DNA of 64,000 nucleotides from Chitinivibrio alkaliphilus ACht1 (GCF_000474745.1 NZ_ASJR01000007.1:58872-122871); one strand, 5' to 3'; numbered from the stretch's first letter, positions 50,219 to 59,125 are shown. Numbers and translations: made by a program. Notes: a model not told the origin generated them from the sequence alone.

Positions 50219-50935
50219 TCAGTCGGTGAAATCTACATATATTTCAATTCGTCGGTTTTTTTGTCGATTTTCTGCACTTGTATTTGGGACAAGAGGCCGA
50301 TACTCTCCGTATCCGACGGCACTCAGTTTTGCCGGGTCTATACCCCGTCCATACAGGTATTGTACCACCGACAGGGCACGGGCCGAGGATAGTTCCCAAT
50401 TTGAGGGGTATTGCGGCGTACTGATGGGGACATTGTCCGTATGTCCCTCAACACGAATTGCCTTTTGAGGGATATCCTCAATGGTGGTCATGACCGTCTC
50501 CAATATTGTCATAAATTCATTTTTTAGTTCAGCACTTCCCGGATCAAAGGTGACAGGGTCATTAATGATAACCCCAATTCCTTTCTCCGTCACCTTCACA
50601 CGGACGGCATCTTCAAGAAACTCATCCTGCTGTGTTACTTCACGGATACGCATGGCCGCATTCGCAGCAATCCGCTTGTTTTGGTCATCTCCTCCGAGGC
50701 GCGGACGAAGGACTTCCTGCTGCACAGCAACTGTAGGAAGGCTTTCTAAAACACCACTGAGGGCATTTTGAAAGGAGGAGGCAGCAATATCAAATTTTGC
50801 CGGATCAACCTCCGCCATGGAAAGAAGCAGTACAAAAAAGCAGAGTAAGAGGGTCATCATATCGCCGTAGGTGGCCATATACTCCGGTGAGCCCTGCTTA
50901 CACTCCTCCTGCTTGCATTCTTCTTGGTCCGCCAT
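50219..50935 (-). CDS. motB: Flagellar stator protein MotB
   Basis: A 238-residue MotB: an odd N-tail with a tandem EECKQ repeat, one membrane helix carrying the ion-binding Asp25 (YMATYGDMMTLLLCFFVLLL), a plug/linker, and an OmpA-type peptidoglycan-binding domain (about 130-235; VEGHTDNVPI and LSAVGYGEYRP). Helix sequence looks like Na-type PomB/MotS as much as H-type MotB, and ion choice cannot be decided. It starts one base after the motA stop. Confidence 0.92.
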   Translation of the reverse strand: MADQEECKQEECKQGSPEYMATYGDMMTLLLCFFVLLLSMAEVDPAKFDIAASSFQNALSGVLESLPTVAVQQEVLRPRLGGDDQNKRIAANAAMRIREVTQQDEFLEDAVRVKVTEKGIGVIINDPVTFDPGSAELKNEFMTILETVMTTIEDIPQKAIRVEGHTDNVPISTPQYPSNWELSSARALSVVQYLYGRGIDPAKLSAVGYGEYRPLVPNTSAENRQKNRRIEIYVDFTD

Positions 50936-50936
50936 C

Positions 50937-51704
50937 TTAGTCTTCCTCCATTATTTCAGCACGAGCAACGGGGTTAAGAAAGGCTGCTAAACGCTGTTTT
51001 ACAATCCGGGGATTATCCCCTGTTTGTAATGCCATAATTCCCTCAAGCATAAGATTTTTCACCATAATCTCCTGTCCCGATTTTTCAGACAAGATGTTTG
51101 CCACGGGAGTACAAAAGGCATTTGCCATGAGAGAGCCGTAGAGAGTTGTGATCAGAGCAACCGCCATGTTTGGTCCAATGGTTGAGACATCATCCATACT
51201 TCCCAACATAAGGATCAGTCCTACGAGGGTTCCAATCATGCCCATGGCAGGAGCAATGGTTGCCATAAACTCAAACATCTGTGCGCCCCGTTTATGTCGA
51301 TCTTCTATGAACGTTATCTCCGTTTTAAGAATATCCCGAATAATTTCCGGTTCTGTGCCGTCTACAGCGAGGCCGATTCCTTTTTTCAGAAATTCATCAT
51401 CCAGTTTTTGAGCCTTATCTTCAAGGGCTAGGATTCCTTCACGACGAGCCTGGTCGGAGAAATCGACGAGGGTGGTAATAGACTCTTTCGGTGCAACCTT
51501 TGATGAAGAAAAGGCTTGCTTTATTAAGGCCGGCAAGGTTTTTATACTTTCCAGAGGATAGGCAACAACCGTTGCTGCAATGGAGCCGATAATAACGATT
51601 TGCAGCGAAGGGATATCGATAAAAGTACCCAGCTGACCAAAACCCATGCCCATAAGAATAAAGAGCCATGCCGTAAAAAGTCCTGCAATATTGCTGATAC
51701 TCAT
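50937..51704 (-). CDS. motA: Flagellar stator protein MotA
   Basis: A 255-residue stator subunit of the shorter PomA-like size, with four membrane helices. Helices 3-4 carry TIAPAMGMIGTLVGLILML and ALITTLYGSLMANAF. The cytoplasmic loop (about 60-155) has charged residues used for contact with FliG. It works with MotB one base downstream and follows flbD by three bases. Confidence 0.94.
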   Translation of the reverse strand: MSISNIAGLFTAWLFILMGMGFGQLGTFIDIPSLQIVIIGSIAATVVAYPLESIKTLPALIKQAFSSSKVAPKESITTLVDFSDQARREGILALEDKAQKLDDEFLKKGIGLAVDGTEPEIIRDILKTEITFIEDRHKRGAQMFEFMATIAPAMGMIGTLVGLILMLGSMDDVSTIGPNMAVALITTLYGSLMANAFCTPVANILSEKSGQEIMVKNLMLEGIMALQTGDNPRIVKQRLAAFLNPVARAEIMEED

Positions 51705-51707
51705 GCC

Positions 51708-51923
51708 TTACTCCTCTCGCGTCATATGGCGCACGGTAAGCTCTGTACGACAGTTTGTAAAATAGGTAACGCACTTATCCACAACTTCCTCGGGGGTTTC
51801 ACGTACCACATATACCTTTCCCGTGGTAAGACGAATTACCGTATCCGGCGTTTTTTCAACGGTTTCAATATAGGCGGCATTTACTACAAATTCTTTGCCC
51901 TTTAGCCGTGTTACATAAATCAT
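51708..51923 (-). CDS. flbD: Flagellar protein FlbD
   Basis: A 71-residue protein with the FlbD/SwrD pattern MIYVTRLKGKEFVVNAAYIE and RLTTGKVYVVRETPEEVVDK. SwrD of Bacillus raises motor torque through the stators; here the gene directly precedes motA, in keeping with that. Confidence 0.93.
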   Translation of the reverse strand: MIYVTRLKGKEFVVNAAYIETVEKTPDTVIRLTTGKVYVVRETPEEVVDKCVTYFTNCRTELTVRHMTREE

Positions 51924-52048
51924 ACCCGTGTCCTTTTTCCTCTAATATATATCCTTTGTTACCGTCCCCTGCTCAGTAAGAGGTATTCTTCTTTTTCAAG
52001 AATACTCCTTACAGAGAAGGGGGAGAGTATCTTTTCTCTCCCTCTATT

Positions 52049-54181
52049 TTATCGTACTAAATTAATTAATTCATCCAGTAATTGATCTGACTTTGTTATT
52101 ACCCTGGAATTAGCCTGATATCCTTTCTGAATGGTAATTAAATTGGTAAATTCTGTGGATAATTCAACATTTGACATTTCAAGCGCTCCTGGCTTGATTG
52201 AAGAGGTAGAGCCCTTTTGAGCCTCCTGCAACACAGCTTCACCAGAATTGCTGGAAACACCGTACATACTATCTCCCAGACGTTGAAGCCCCGAAGGATT
52301 ACGAAACTCCGCCACGAGAATCTTGGCGATGGTCTTGTTGGTTCCATTGGTATAGGTACCATCAACAGATCCATCCTCAGAGATAGATATCTGGTCCAGT
52401 ATCCCCATGGCATAACCATCTTGTTCTTTTGCCGCAGTAGTTGTTGGAGAACTGAACTGGGTGATTCCCTCAAAATTACCGGGACTCCCCGTTTTGAGAT
52501 CGAGACTTACATTGGCCGATCCATTCATGGGATCAAATTGAAAGCGGGATACCCCATCATCAAAGGTCCAGGATGATGGGGAACCGTCTTGTCCAAATTC
52601 GATGGTGCCCTTATTTCCACTGATAATATTTTGATCACCCTCCATGGAAATCTCCCACAACCACTTGTTTGGCTCTCCCGTATGGGTAAAGGTGGTGGTC
52701 ATGGTGTGAGCTTGCCCCGATTCATCATACACCTCGATGGACGTTGCGTGCACAGCCGTGTCCCGGGCACTTTGCACTTCTGTCAAAGAGAGGTTACTGT
52801 TGAAGGGGTTGGGGGCGGTTTCAGACTGGTTCGAATTACGGGCACTGATGGCAATACCGTTGAGCGCAAAGGATTCTTGAGCTTGGCCCCGGATCATAAT
52901 TGCTCCAGCGGGAGCTCGTTTATCCCCATCGGCGGCACGGTTCAGCTCCACTGTCGGTACATCAGTTCCGTCGCTTCCCACAACTGTTTCGGGGAGATTT
53001 AAGGCCTTTTGGATTACATCAAGAAATTCTCCCATGGTGGTAAAGTCGGTACCGTATACCACGGGGTCAAAATTAATAGTTTCGGATCCAATACTGCCAG
53101 CAATATTGAGTTCATCCCCCGGTTCGAGTCCGAGATCACGGCCTGCTGCATCGAAGAGATCGGTGATATCATGATCTTCCGTGGCAGGAGTCATGGCTTG
53201 TCCGCTTGATGTGTTGTTGTCACCGGTAATACTTGTCCAGTTAAAGAGATTTTTTACATAGGTATCGGAGGTGGGGCGTGTGGCGTTTCCGATAGATATA
53301 CTGGAGATTGTATCTCCACCCAGCCCATCAATTTCAAGTTGCCCTTCTCCATTTATGGTGACCGAAGCCCCGCCGATACCCGGACCGTCGGTTCCATCCT
53401 GGAGAGACTCTTCAAGCCAGTCAGCAAGATCCGCCATGGTTTCTATCTCGTCTGAACCATCACCAACGCGCACCTCAAAACGATAGCTTCCAGCTCCATC
53501 GTTGATGTCAATGCGCAAGGTGTCATCGTCACGGATATTGAGGAGATTCCCATTTTGATCGTTCAAGCCCGTTAAAAGGTTGTCCCCTTCAGCCAAGGCA
53601 AGAAATTTGCCTGTGTGAAGGATTGTTCCTAGACCAGCAGAGTCTTTATTGAGATTACTGGAAAACCCAACCTCAGAGGTTGCATTTGCAGGGGCCTTTT
53701 CTCCAAAGGGAATACGAACATCTCCTGGAACTGCCTTGGAGGGAATTCGTCCATCGGGATCTGCCATCAGCCCTTGAATGGTGTAACCGTTGGTCGGAGA
53801 AACCAATCGACCACCTCCATCAAGTTGTAATGAACCATTTCTGCTGTAGTAGGTTCCTATGCCATCGGAAAAGGCAAAAAATGCATCTCCTTCTATGGCG
53901 AGGTCGGTGATTTGGCCCGTAGACTCAAGAGCGCCTTGACTAAGAATGGTATCAACCGAGCCGATTCCCATACCGAGACCAACTTGCATTGGGTTTGTGC
54001 CGCCTCGTTCTCCAGGAGGACGGGTAGCTCCTTGAAGGGTTTGGTACATGTGTTCTTTAAAGGTAACGCGCTGTCCACGATACCCGGTGGTGTTTACATT
54101 GGCAATATTGTTTGACGTAACATCCATGGAAACCTGATGGTTTCGCAATCCTGATGTACCGCTATAGAGTGACCGTAACAT
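52049..54181 (-). CDS. flgE: Flagellar hook protein FlgE
   Basis: A 710-residue hook protein. N-terminus has the rod/hook motif MLRSLYSGTSGLRNHQVSMD and NNIANVNTTGYRG; the C-terminus has the matching heptad region LSTEFTNLITIQKGYQANSR ending LDELINLVR. The large size comes from an expanded middle (about 170-480) that forms the exposed D2/D3 domains. AAGGAG precedes the ATG. It is followed by flbD after 125 bases, a gap with AT-rich sequence and no clear gene. Confidence 0.94.
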   Translation of the reverse strand: MLRSLYSGTSGLRNHQVSMDVTSNNIANVNTTGYRGQRVTFKEHMYQTLQGATRPPGERGGTNPMQVGLGMGIGSVDTILSQGALESTGQITDLAIEGDAFFAFSDGIGTYYSRNGSLQLDGGGRLVSPTNGYTIQGLMADPDGRIPSKAVPGDVRIPFGEKAPANATSEVGFSSNLNKDSAGLGTILHTGKFLALAEGDNLLTGLNDQNGNLLNIRDDDTLRIDINDGAGSYRFEVRVGDGSDEIETMADLADWLEESLQDGTDGPGIGGASVTINGEGQLEIDGLGGDTISSISIGNATRPTSDTYVKNLFNWTSITGDNNTSSGQAMTPATEDHDITDLFDAAGRDLGLEPGDELNIAGSIGSETINFDPVVYGTDFTTMGEFLDVIQKALNLPETVVGSDGTDVPTVELNRAADGDKRAPAGAIMIRGQAQESFALNGIAISARNSNQSETAPNPFNSNLSLTEVQSARDTAVHATSIEVYDESGQAHTMTTTFTHTGEPNKWLWEISMEGDQNIISGNKGTIEFGQDGSPSSWTFDDGVSRFQFDPMNGSANVSLDLKTGSPGNFEGITQFSSPTTTAAKEQDGYAMGILDQISISEDGSVDGTYTNGTNKTIAKILVAEFRNPSGLQRLGDSMYGVSSNSGEAVLQEAQKGSTSSIKPGALEMSNVELSTEFTNLITIQKGYQANSRVITKSDQLLDELINLVR

Positions 54182-54244
54182 ACAAAACTCCTTGTGGAAT
54201 TGTGCAGCCCGGGCGGAGTATCAATCGGTCAACCCCGCAAAGCT

Positions 54245-54260
54245 TCCCGTTAGAACGGGA
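54245..54260 (-). other. Short GC-rich hairpin between flg_put and flgE
   Basis: 7-bp perfect stem TCCCGTT/AACGGGA with a two-base loop (54245-54251 with 54254-54260), five bases after the upstream stop. There is no T run, so it may set mRNA stability or flgE level; weak evidence. Confidence 0.3.
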
Positions 54261-54264
54261 CCGG

Positions 54265-54654
54265 CTATTCCGCAAATGCTGCACTGTCAATATTTGTAAA
54301 GACATCTTCATTCATCATTGCACTGTCCATGGCAGTGACAACGGTTCTATTTTTCACATTCACAATAAAGGCTGAGTCTTTCATAAGTAGGAGCGCATCC
54401 TTTCCTCCCTTCTCAGCAACTTTTTGTGCGGCTCGATTTAATTTTTCCTGAACCTCCTCGTTCATAGGTATGTTTCTGCTTTTAATACGATTTTCCGCAT
54501 GGGCAGAGAATTTCAGTTCCTGCGGAGTTACTTTGTCTTTGAGCAGATCTCCAAAGGTAACCCCCGTATCGCGGTATTGCGTAATACGGCTCTGTATATT
54601 TTGGCCCTGTGGCGGGTCGATCCTTCTGGGAGAGCCTACTCCCGGCGTTTCCAT
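54265..54654 (-). CDS. Flagellar operon protein (TIGR02530/Flagellar_put type)
   Basis: A 129-residue protein with the family pattern FSAHAENRIKSRNIPMNEEV and LMKDSAFIVNVKNRTVVTAM. It lies between flgD and flgE, the usual place of this family in fla/che operons. Function is not established; a hook-related role is assumed. Confidence 0.85.
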   Translation of the reverse strand: METPGVGSPRRIDPPQGQNIQSRITQYRDTGVTFGDLLKDKVTPQELKFSAHAENRIKSRNIPMNEEVQEKLNRAAQKVAEKGGKDALLLMKDSAFIVNVKNRTVVTAMDSAMMNEDVFTNIDSAAFAE

Positions 54655-54669
54655 TACAACCTCCTTTAT

Positions 54670-55863
54670 TTATGATTTCGCTGAAAGCTCTATAATATCA
54701 TCAAGGCGCACGAGACGTCCTCCTGCACTTAATTGCACCCCTTGTGGGGTGGTTCGTACCCCTGTGACGGTTGAATCCATGTAAAAGAATGGCTCGTCAC
54801 TTCCTTCAAGGGAGACTGTATATTCTTCATCAGGGTCGCCAAAAAGAGGCACCGTCACTTCCCCTGACTCCCGAACATCCTGCTGCTGTACCACAACCCC
54901 CTCTGAGTCACGTACCACGAGGTTTGCCTGGGGAGCCCCGTTGAGATCAACTCGATAGGTTGCTTCTGTGTTGTTCGGTGAAGGACGATAGGATGGGGTG
55001 ACACTGGTTCGCACATCTTTACCGACCAAATTTAAGGCTTGCCCCATGGTAAGCCCAGAAAATCCTGGTGAGTCTGTCTCCGTGTCACCACCTTGGGGTG
55101 ATACTTCTAAGATATTACTCACTCCAATTTCCCGATCTGCCACCTGAAGCTTGGCTCCATCGCCAGTGTATCGCAGGCCCGTGACCGTATCTTGAACGAA
55201 GCAGTAGAGCTCATCGGCTGAATTTTTATTTTCCCGAACACGTAGCTTGTACTGGTCAAAATCAACCCGGTCACCCTGGGCTGTTACTCCATCCCAAGTG
55301 AAAACCCCCGCATTGCCTTCGGGGCCCCGTTCAACTTCAATTGTATCAACAACTTCATCTTCCCTGTCAACTATTTCTACATGTACCATATCGTGGCTTC
55401 CCATTTGTACATAGTAGGGTTGGTTTGTATTTCCCGTCCAGTTCATGGTATCTTGCAGAAGGCGTACCTCCTTACCCACAAGAGAGACAGCGGAAGCGTT
55501 ATTCATAGAACGGGCTGTGTTATTTTGTATATCAAGGGAGCTTTGAAAGGATTTGTTCATATCCTGCAAAGATTCGCGCATGTTCGTGGAGGACTCAAGT
55601 TGTGAAAATTGTGCCAGTTGTGTCACAAACTCACGGTTATCCATGGGGTCCAAGGGGTCTTGATGACGCATCTGTTCCGTGAGAAGAAAAAGAAACTCAT
55701 CTTGTCCCATGCCGTGATCGCTCGGATCAACAAAGGTATCACTATCGCGATCGCCCGTCACTTTCTTTGTCTCCAAGCCGCTCTCACCGATTCCGGCGGT
55801 GACGCTATAGGGGTCTTTCTTCGGGGTGAACATATTGTTCACTGATTCACTTACTCGTGTCAT
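54670..55863 (-). CDS. flgD: Flagellar hook assembly protein FlgD
   Basis: A 397-residue hook cap protein. The N-terminal export/cap motif is GQDEFLFLLTEQMRHQDPLDPMDNREFVTQLAQFS (shown in parts: DEFLFLLTEQMRHQDPLDP; then FVTQLAQFSQLESS). The C-terminal half has two Ig-like modules, about 130-245 and 265-390, with similar ends (VTGLRYTGDGAKLQVADREI and VTGVRTTPQGVQLSAGGRLV), suggesting internal duplication. It is longer than the usual 220-280 residues for that reason. Confidence 0.9.
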   Translation of the reverse strand: MTRVSESVNNMFTPKKDPYSVTAGIGESGLETKKVTGDRDSDTFVDPSDHGMGQDEFLFLLTEQMRHQDPLDPMDNREFVTQLAQFSQLESSTNMRESLQDMNKSFQSSLDIQNNTARSMNNASAVSLVGKEVRLLQDTMNWTGNTNQPYYVQMGSHDMVHVEIVDREDEVVDTIEVERGPEGNAGVFTWDGVTAQGDRVDFDQYKLRVRENKNSADELYCFVQDTVTGLRYTGDGAKLQVADREIGVSNILEVSPQGGDTETDSPGFSGLTMGQALNLVGKDVRTSVTPSYRPSPNNTEATYRVDLNGAPQANLVVRDSEGVVVQQQDVRESGEVTVPLFGDPDEEYTVSLEGSDEPFFYMDSTVTGVRTTPQGVQLSAGGRLVRLDDIIELSAKS

Positions 55864-55874
55864 GTCATCCTCCC

Positions 55875-56747
55875 TTACACTATGTATTCAAAGGAATTTG
55901 TGCCAAATCTTCGTCCCGAGTCGCCACGAATCTCTGACAGAGTTTCCGCTGAGTTATCATACTCATTTTGCGGTAATTCATTTTCTGTTCTTTCTCTGCG
56001 GTTTTGTTTGTGCCCTCCCTCTTCATGAGAGAAGCCTCCCACATTTACATCTAAGGCACCCGCGGAGAGGTTGTGGTCTTGGAGAGCGTCACGGAGAAGC
56101 TGAAAATTACTTTCTACAATTTGTCGTACCTGTTGGCTCTCAACCTGAATACGGGCACTTACCACATCTTGATCAACCTGCATTCGTATTTGTACTTCAC
56201 CCAAGTGATCTGGTTTTAGTTTTAAGGTGATGGCATGTACCCCCTCTCGCGGGGCATCGCTCATTTTGTCAGAGAGTTGTGTCATCACCGATATTTCTTC
56301 AATCCGTTCAGCCATTGTTTTCATCTGCTGCATATCGTCCAGGGAAGGGGTTGTTGCCTGTTCAGAAGTAATGAAAGAGCGGATTTGAGAGAGCTCTTGA
56401 GTACTTAGCCCCTCTTTTCGTAACCCCTCAAGGTGTATATCAAGCTCTTCAGATCCCGCCTGAACAGATGAAGTCTCCTTTGAGAGAGTCTCCTCTGGAG
56501 AGGGGACGTGCTTCTCTCCAAGAAGCAGCTCTTCTGTGGCTTCTTGGTTAAAGGGGTGTGCCTTGTCCGTGGGGAATTGCTCCTGGGCGTTTCTGTCTTG
56601 TATGAATTTGCGAGCCTGTTCCAATGATTCAGTGTTGTGTAAAAGGGGAGCGTCGAGATTTTTTGTATTGCGTTTATTTAGGGATTTTAATTTCCAGAAG
56701 GCATCTACATCTGCTTCTTCCATGGATTTTACTTTCTCTAAAGCCAT
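55875..56747 (-). CDS. fliK: FliK hook-length control protein, C-terminal part
   Basis: A 290-residue frame with the FliK Flg_hook domain (about 165-250: HAITLKLKPDHLGEVQIRMQ, IVESNFQLLRDALQDHNLSA). FliK measures hook length and switches export specificity. The ATG 56747 has only weak AGAG upstream. It overlaps the 257-residue frame before it by 10 bases, exactly at an A7 run, so it is probably the second half of one FliK protein. Confidence 0.85.
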   Translation of the reverse strand: MALEKVKSMEEADVDAFWKLKSLNKRNTKNLDAPLLHNTESLEQARKFIQDRNAQEQFPTDKAHPFNQEATEELLLGEKHVPSPEETLSKETSSVQAGSEELDIHLEGLRKEGLSTQELSQIRSFITSEQATTPSLDDMQQMKTMAERIEEISVMTQLSDKMSDAPREGVHAITLKLKPDHLGEVQIRMQVDQDVVSARIQVESQQVRQIVESNFQLLRDALQDHNLSAGALDVNVGGFSHEEGGHKQNRRERTENELPQNEYDNSAETLSEIRGDSGRRFGTNSFEYIV

Positions 56748-57511
56748 GAGAAGCTCTTTTTTTCTGCAGGGAGTATGAGCTCCTGTATTTCCGCCCCGGC
56801 CTTTGTGACATGGGTAAAAAGATCCATGATCGTAGAGGTGTCTTTTTCTTCAGGCATGGTAGACGTATCTCCAGAGAGAGCGCTTTGTTCCATGAGGTTG
56901 TTGAGTTTCTGGGCGAGGGAATCAATCTGTTCTGCATCAACCGTAATGCCAAGGGATTCCTCCCTTGGTTCAAAATGAAAGAGGGACGGCGTATCGGTAT
57001 TTTTTGCACGAAGTAGGAGATCCTCTACGTCCATGCCTGTTTCTTCAAGAATTTTTTTCGGAAGATCCGAAAGAAGGACCTCTTCCGTTTCAGGGGTGAG
57101 TGTATGGAGAAGAGCAGCCATGGTGCTGAGTTGTTCCTCCAGGGCGGAGAAGAGTTCCTGCGGAGATTCATGGAGTAAAAAGAGCTCTTCAAAGGTTGTT
57201 TCTTCGGGGATGAGGGGAATAAGAAAGGCATCTTCAAAGGCGGTAAGAATGTCTTCAATAATGGCTAAATCTTCCCGGGATATTTCTATCTTATCTCCCT
57301 GAGAATCTAATAGCTCCAAAGGAAAGAGCGCGTCGACCTCTTCCTCGTGCAGAGGGGCAAGTCCTTTGAGCTTGTTTTGGGTTGTATCGGAAAGGCTTTG
57401 CTCTGCTTCATGCAAAGTATGTTTAAAGAGTCCCGCTTCAACGGGGGCTCCGGAATCACCAAAGGAAGAGGGGGTCTTCCCATCAATATGTTGCAGATTT
57501 GCAATTAACAT
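56738..57511 (-). CDS. FliK N-terminal part (split or frameshifted)
   Basis: A 257-residue acidic, helix-rich frame without a domain name (SFGDSGAPVEAGLFKHTLHE, then LFLLHESPQELFSALEEQL). Its place before the FliK C-terminal domain matches the variable N-terminal half of FliK. It ends with AEKKSFSWL; switching frame at the A run instead continues ELLMALEKVKSMEEA into the next frame. One joined protein would be 545 residues. Confidence 0.7.
   Translation of the reverse strand: MLIANLQHIDGKTPSSFGDSGAPVEAGLFKHTLHEAEQSLSDTTQNKLKGLAPLHEEEVDALFPLELLDSQGDKIEISREDLAIIEDILTAFEDAFLIPLIPEETTFEELFLLHESPQELFSALEEQLSTMAALLHTLTPETEEVLLSDLPKKILEETGMDVEDLLLRAKNTDTPSLFHFEPREESLGITVDAEQIDSLAQKLNNLMEQSALSGDTSTMPEEKDTSTIMDLFTHVTKAGAEIQELILPAEKKSFSWL
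56756..56762 (-). promoter_or_regulatory. A AAA AAG slippery heptamer joining the two fliK frames
   Basis: In the reading frame of the first fliK part the codons are GAA-AAA-AAG-AGC, so A AAA AAG (the dnaX-type -1 heptamer) is in exactly the right phase. A -1 slip gives GAG-CTT-CTC-ATG, i.e. the second frame. The preceding base makes it an A7 run. I see no strong stimulatory Shine-Dalgarno sequence or stem-loop beside it. Confidence 0.5.
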
Positions 57512-57530
57512 AATTTGCCTCTACTTCCTG

Positions 57531-58118
57531 TTACTGTTGCGGTCCTTCGCCGATTTTTCTACTAATACGTGTTGCCTTATCTTGCTCCATGGCAGCAAGA
57601 ATTCTCGCTTTTTGCCGTGGTTCATTCATGGCGTTAAAAAGACGGATTGCAAGATCATCACTCAGGGTCTCAAAGATACGAGCTGCTGCTTGCGTATCCA
57701 TGGTTTCGTACACTTCAGCTAAGCTTCTCAGTTGATCGCCCCGCACTTCTTCTGTTTCTCCCACAAGATCGGCAACTTCCTCCTGGAGATTTTCAAGACG
57801 TTGATTTTCCTGCTGGACTTCTTCTCGCAGTCGTTCAAGGCGATTTTGCTCTCTTTGAAGCACTTCCCGCTGCTCCGTGAGACGTTTTCCCTCACGTACC
57901 TTGGCTTGGAAGGCAAGGGTGTTTTCACGTATGAGCGAGTCCCGCTGTTCTGACTCTCGTTGTAGACGAACCTGATTTTCTACAGAAATGCGCTGCGCCA
58001 TATCACCTTCAAAGACAATCTTTGCATTTCCTGTCGCGATGAGCATGGCGAGGTATATTAAGGGAAATGAAAAGAGTATTAGGAAAAAACTGACGATTGC
58101 GATTTCTTTTTTATTCAT
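57531..58118 (-). CDS. motE: Flagellar motility protein MotE (MgtE N-domain-like)
   Basis: A 195-residue protein: one N-terminal membrane helix (IAIVSFFLILFSFPLIYLAM), a long coiled coil (about 55-125; RLTEQREVLQREQNRLERL) and a MgtE N-terminal-like helical domain (about 130-190; YETMDTQAAARIFETLSDDL). This is the architecture of MotE-type flagellar proteins encoded after fliJ in fla/che operons. ATG 58118 has GGAGGCAGT upstream. It is the first gene of this flagellar operon, with a sigma-54-like promoter. Confidence 0.8.
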   Translation of the reverse strand: MNKKEIAIVSFFLILFSFPLIYLAMLIATGNAKIVFEGDMAQRISVENQVRLQRESEQRDSLIRENTLAFQAKVREGKRLTEQREVLQREQNRLERLREEVQQENQRLENLQEEVADLVGETEEVRGDQLRSLAEVYETMDTQAAARIFETLSDDLAIRLFNAMNEPRQKARILAAMEQDKATRISRKIGEGPQQ

Positions 58119-58138
58119 ACTGCCTCCGTGAGCAGTAA

Positions 58139-58154
58139 AGCAACACTCATGCCA
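58139..58154 (-). promoter_or_regulatory. Sigma-54 (-24/-12) promoter of the flagellar operon
   Basis: Minus strand TGGCATGAGTGTTGCT matches TGGCACG-N4-TTGCW with one mismatch, with GG and GC at the correct distance. The predicted start is about base 58128, right before the GGAGG of motE, giving a very short leader. Confidence 0.6.
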
Positions 58155-58280
58155 TAAAATACGTTGGGGTGTTCTCACTTCTTTAGTGCCAGTGTGGGAG
58201 TGGGTGTGTCGAGATTTGTGAGTTTGAAATACGTCGTGTGGGACTCAGAAAGTATTTTAATATGGAAAAATATGCCTCCA

Positions 58281-58296
58281 TGGTGTAAAATTTGCA
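58281..58296 (+). promoter_or_regulatory. Weak sigma-54-like element upstream of EFR1 gene
   Basis: TGGTGTAAAATTTGCA keeps GG and TTGCA at the -24/-12 distance but departs from the consensus at bases 4-7. The predicted transcript would begin about 12 bases before the ATG at 58319. Confidence 0.25.
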
Positions 58297-58318
58297 TGCC
58301 TAATTATGAGGAGGAGTT

Positions 58319-59125
58319 ATGTCTACACAAGGATGTGTGTACTATTTTTCTGCAACGGGAAACAGTTTGTCCGTAGCTCGGCGTATTTGCGAAGGTATTC
58401 CGGGGTTTTCTCTACATTCAATTGCGGAGCAGATGCAGGAGCCAAGTCGCTGCTCCACAGATGCGCCAATTGTCGGCATCGTATTTCCTGTGTATCTTTT
58501 TAGTTTGCCGCGTATGGTGGCACGGTTCTTACGCCACCTCCGTCTGCCGCAAGGATGCCGCGTGTTTTTTATTGCCACCTACGGGAGCTATGCCGGAGCA
58601 GCTTTGCATAAAGCACACTCTCTTTTAGCCCGCCAGCATCCCTTTGTTCCTATGAGGGGAGCTGCCATTCGAATGGTGGATACCTATATTCCTTTTTTCT
58701 TTCCTCCTTCACCGCAAAAGATTCAGGGCTTTATTGCGGCAGAGGAGAAAGAGGTAAACCGCTGTATTACGGCGATCACTTCGGGGGCGCTTACTCCTAT
58801 ACGTGCGGGAGTCCATGCTATTCCCACGGGAGTGTTTTCTGCTCTGGGGGAGCTTGTATTGCCCTGGAGTGACTATGCTCTTTCTGTTTCCTCGCGTCGT
58901 TGCACCTCCTGTGGTCGTTGTCAGTTGGTCTGTCCCAGTGATAATATCTTTTATTCTAAAGGCATTCCGCGATGGAAACATCGGTGTGAACACTGCCTTG
59001 CCTGTGTGCATTGGTGTCCTGTGGGGGCTCTGAGAATATGTGGGAGAAGATGGCAGTATCATCACCCGGAAATAGATGTTGATGATATCTGTACAAAAAG
59101 GGAGAATGTTTTTTCTGCACAATAA
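58319..59125 (+). CDS. EFR1-family flavodoxin / [4Fe-4S] ferredoxin protein
   Basis: A 268-residue protein with a flavodoxin-like N-terminal domain (VYYFSATGNSLSVARRICEG, FMN-phosphate loop; FPVYLFSLPRMVARFL) and two C-terminal [4Fe-4S] motifs (CTSCGRCQLVCP and CEHCLACVHWCP). EFR1 proteins are found in anaerobes as electron carriers of unknown partner. GAGGAGGAG precedes the ATG. It is divergent from the flagellar operon. Confidence 0.88.
   Translation: MSTQGCVYYFSATGNSLSVARRICEGIPGFSLHSIAEQMQEPSRCSTDAPIVGIVFPVYLFSLPRMVARFLRHLRLPQGCRVFFIATYGSYAGAALHKAHSLLARQHPFVPMRGAAIRMVDTYIPFFFPPSPQKIQGFIAAEEKEVNRCITAITSGALTPIRAGVHAIPTGVFSALGELVLPWSDYALSVSSRRCTSCGRCQLVCPSDNIFYSKGIPRWKHRCEHCLACVHWCPVGALRICGRRWQYHHPEIDVDDICTKRENVFSAQ

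Noticed and set aside
54245..54260. Terminator between flg_put and flgE
   Set aside because: The stem is short and has no T run; kept only as a low-confidence hairpin.
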